Below are positions 6,105 to 7,145 of a stretch of 7,145 nucleotides of DNA, one piece after another. This DNA comes from Alphaproteobacteria bacterium (GTDB lineage: Bacteria > Pseudomonadota > Alphaproteobacteria > Sphingomonadales > Emcibacteraceae). The stretch spans positions 1-7,145 of the forward strand of contig JAUILB010000145.1 of NCBI GenBank assembly GCA_030432815.1, in the 5' to 3' direction. The position numbers were made by a program, and so were the translations under genes. The number at the start of each line of letters is the position of its first letter. Positions within the stretch are counted from its first letter, which is position 1. Below the pieces are notes generated by a model. That model ran no database searches and was not told the origin of the DNA. It worked only from the letters and a program-made list of their open reading frames with translations.

Positions 6105-7145
6105 TTACGCTCCTTCCGTATAACAAACCTGTTTGGCAGCAACGACAATCCGTTCATCGCTGACAACAGCAAGTTTTTCAAGGTTTGCCGCATATGGCAT
6201 TGGCACATCTTCGTTGGTAACGCGCATAACCGGCGCATCCAGATAATCAAATGCCTTTTCCATTAGCTGCGCGGATATTTCTGAACTGACAGAACATGTC
6301 GCCCATCCTTCTTCCACACAAACAACGCGGTTTGTTTTCTGTACTGATTCAATAATTGTATCAATATCAAGTGGCCTGATGGTACGAAGGTCAATTACTT
6401 CTGCATCAATTCCCTCTGCTGCAAGTTTTTCTGCCGCATCAAGGGCAAACTTAACACCTATTGAGTAGCTGACAAGGGTAACATCCGCCCCTTCACGCAC
6501 CACTTTGGCTTTGCCGATTGGCACGGTGTAATCTTCAATATCAGGCACATCGAAACTATATCCATAAGTGATTTCATTTTCGAGAAAGATCACAGGGTTC
6601 GGGTTCTTGATTGCCGCTTTTAAAAGTCCTTTGCAATCCGCAGCACTGTAGGGCGCAATCACGATCAATCCCGGAATATGCGCATACCATGATGCATAAT
6701 TTTGCGAATGCTGCGCTGCCACGCGGGCAGCTGCACCATTGGGGCCGCGAAATACCATCGGGCATCTGATTTGGCCGCCTGACATATAATTTGTCTTGGC
6801 CGCAGAATTGATGATCTGGTCCATTGCCTGCATAGCAAAGTTAAATGTCATAAATTCAACAACAGGTTTAAGTCCTGCCATCGCGGCACCAACTCCAAGA
6901 CCGGCAAAACCATGCTCGGTGATTGGTGTATCGATCACCCGACGGTCACCAAATTCATCAAGAAGCCCCTGTGTTACCTTATAGGCACCCTGATATTCGG
7001 CAACTTCCTCACCCATGACAAACACATTTTCATCAGCGCGCATTTCTTCTGCCATTGCATCACGAAGTGCTTCGCGAACGGTCATATTGGTAAATGTCGT
7101 ACCCTCCGGCAAGTCATTTTCTTCGGGGGCGATGATAACCGGAGC
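6105..7145 (-). CDS. pdhB: Pyruvate dehydrogenase E1 beta subunit (5' end outside window)
   Basis: With PdhA, this thiamine-diphosphate-dependent subunit decarboxylates pyruvate and acetylates the lipoyl arm of E2. 346 residues are visible. Family blocks are MTVREALRDAMAEEM, MGEEVAEYQGAYKVTQGL, DTPITEHGFAGLGVGA (the Glu of ITE contacts the cofactor's aminopyrimidine), EFMTFNFAMQAMDQI, AAQHSQNYASWYAHIPG and the C-terminal transketolase-type domain with DLRTIRPLD and VCVEEGW. A TTG at 7112 and an ATG at 7085 are possible starts, but neither has a Shine-Dalgarno sequence. The frame stays open to the edge and reads APVIIAPEENDLPEGTTF, which looks like a linker. In alphaproteobacteria such a linker joins an N-terminal lipoyl domain to the E1-beta body, so a lipoyl-PdhB fusion beginning outside the window is inferred. 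pdhA is expected upstream. Confidence 0.96.
   Translation of the reverse strand, partial: APVIIAPEENDLPEGTTFTNMTVREALRDAMAEEMRADENVFVMGEEVAEYQGAYKVTQGLLDEFGDRRVIDTPITEHGFAGLGVGAAMAGLKPVVEFMTFNFAMQAMDQIINSAAKTNYMSGGQIRCPMVFRGPNGAAARVAAQHSQNYASWYAHIPGLIVIAPYSAADCKGLLKAAIKNPNPVIFLENEITYGYSFDVPDIEDYTVPIGKAKVVREGADVTLVSYSIGVKFALDAAEKLAAEGIDAEVIDLRTIRPLDIDTIIESVQKTNRVVCVEEGWATCSVSSEISAQLMEKAFDYLDAPVMRVTNEDVPMPYAANLEKLAVVSDERIVVAAKQVCYTEGA
6110..6117 (-). promoter_or_regulatory. Strong ribosome binding site of pdhC
   Basis: On the minus strand this reads GGAAGGAG, seven bases before the ATG at 6102-6100. It lies within the last codons of pdhB and decides between the ATG at 6102 and the TTG at 6126. 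A long match to the 16S tail suits a core subunit needed in many copies. Confidence 0.8.

Noticed and set aside
6103..6126. TTG start for pdhC, eight codons earlier
   Set aside because: It would add MLYGRSVI before the conserved MAIALTMPALSPTME, and the strong GGAAGGAG site is placed for the ATG at 6102.
7110..7112. TTG as the real start of pdhB
   Set aside because: It has no Shine-Dalgarno sequence, the frame remains open to the edge, and the upstream residues look like an interdomain linker.

Overview
The window looks like chromosomal DNA of an alphaproteobacterium of moderate to low GC content. The main reason is the tightly packed minus-strand series pdhB-pdhC-lpd-lipA-(Coq10/RatA-type START protein). 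I know this order from alphaproteobacteria, where PdhB often carries its own N-terminal lipoyl domain. The genus cannot be read from the sequence.

Right part (about 1260-7145, minus strand, transcribed from right to left): the end of a pyruvate dehydrogenase operon that enters from beyond the right edge. In order it encodes E1-beta (PdhB, cut by the edge), E2 dihydrolipoyl acetyltransferase (PdhC), E3 dihydrolipoamide dehydrogenase (Lpd), lipoyl synthase (LipA), a Coq10/RatA-family START-like protein and a fumarylacetoacetate hydrolase (FAH) family enzyme. Gaps are 2, 12, 21, -1 and 5 bases, so one polycistronic message is likely. PdhB with PdhA (expected upstream) decarboxylates pyruvate, PdhC carries the acyl group on a lipoyl-lysine, Lpd reoxidises that lipoyl group, and LipA makes the cofactor. 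The FAH enzyme may yield pyruvate or handle oxaloacetate-like 2-oxoacids, which would place it next to the same metabolic node.

Left part (1-1263, plus strand): the C-terminal part of an alpha/beta hydrolase entering from the left edge, then a two-gene unit made of a four-helix membrane protein and a small Cro/CI-type HTH regulator, overlapping as TAATG. The 68-base gap before this unit holds the most striking non-coding structure in the window: a perfect 12-bp inverted repeat with a 6-base loop and a third half-site. It overlaps a plausible promoter and is a good candidate operator for the regulator. Sampled GC is lower here (19/60 and 20/60 in two hand-counted 60-base rows, against 27/60 and 39/60 in two rows of pdhB).

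The two blocks converge and overlap: the HTH gene and the FAH gene share a palindromic CTAG, each using TAG on its own strand. No RNA gene, insertion sequence, CRISPR array or convincing rho-independent terminator was seen, and no stretch over 300 bases lacks a gene. I found no clearly new biological system. The best leads are the operator-like element with its membrane protein/regulator pair, and the FAH enzyme at the end of the PDH operon.
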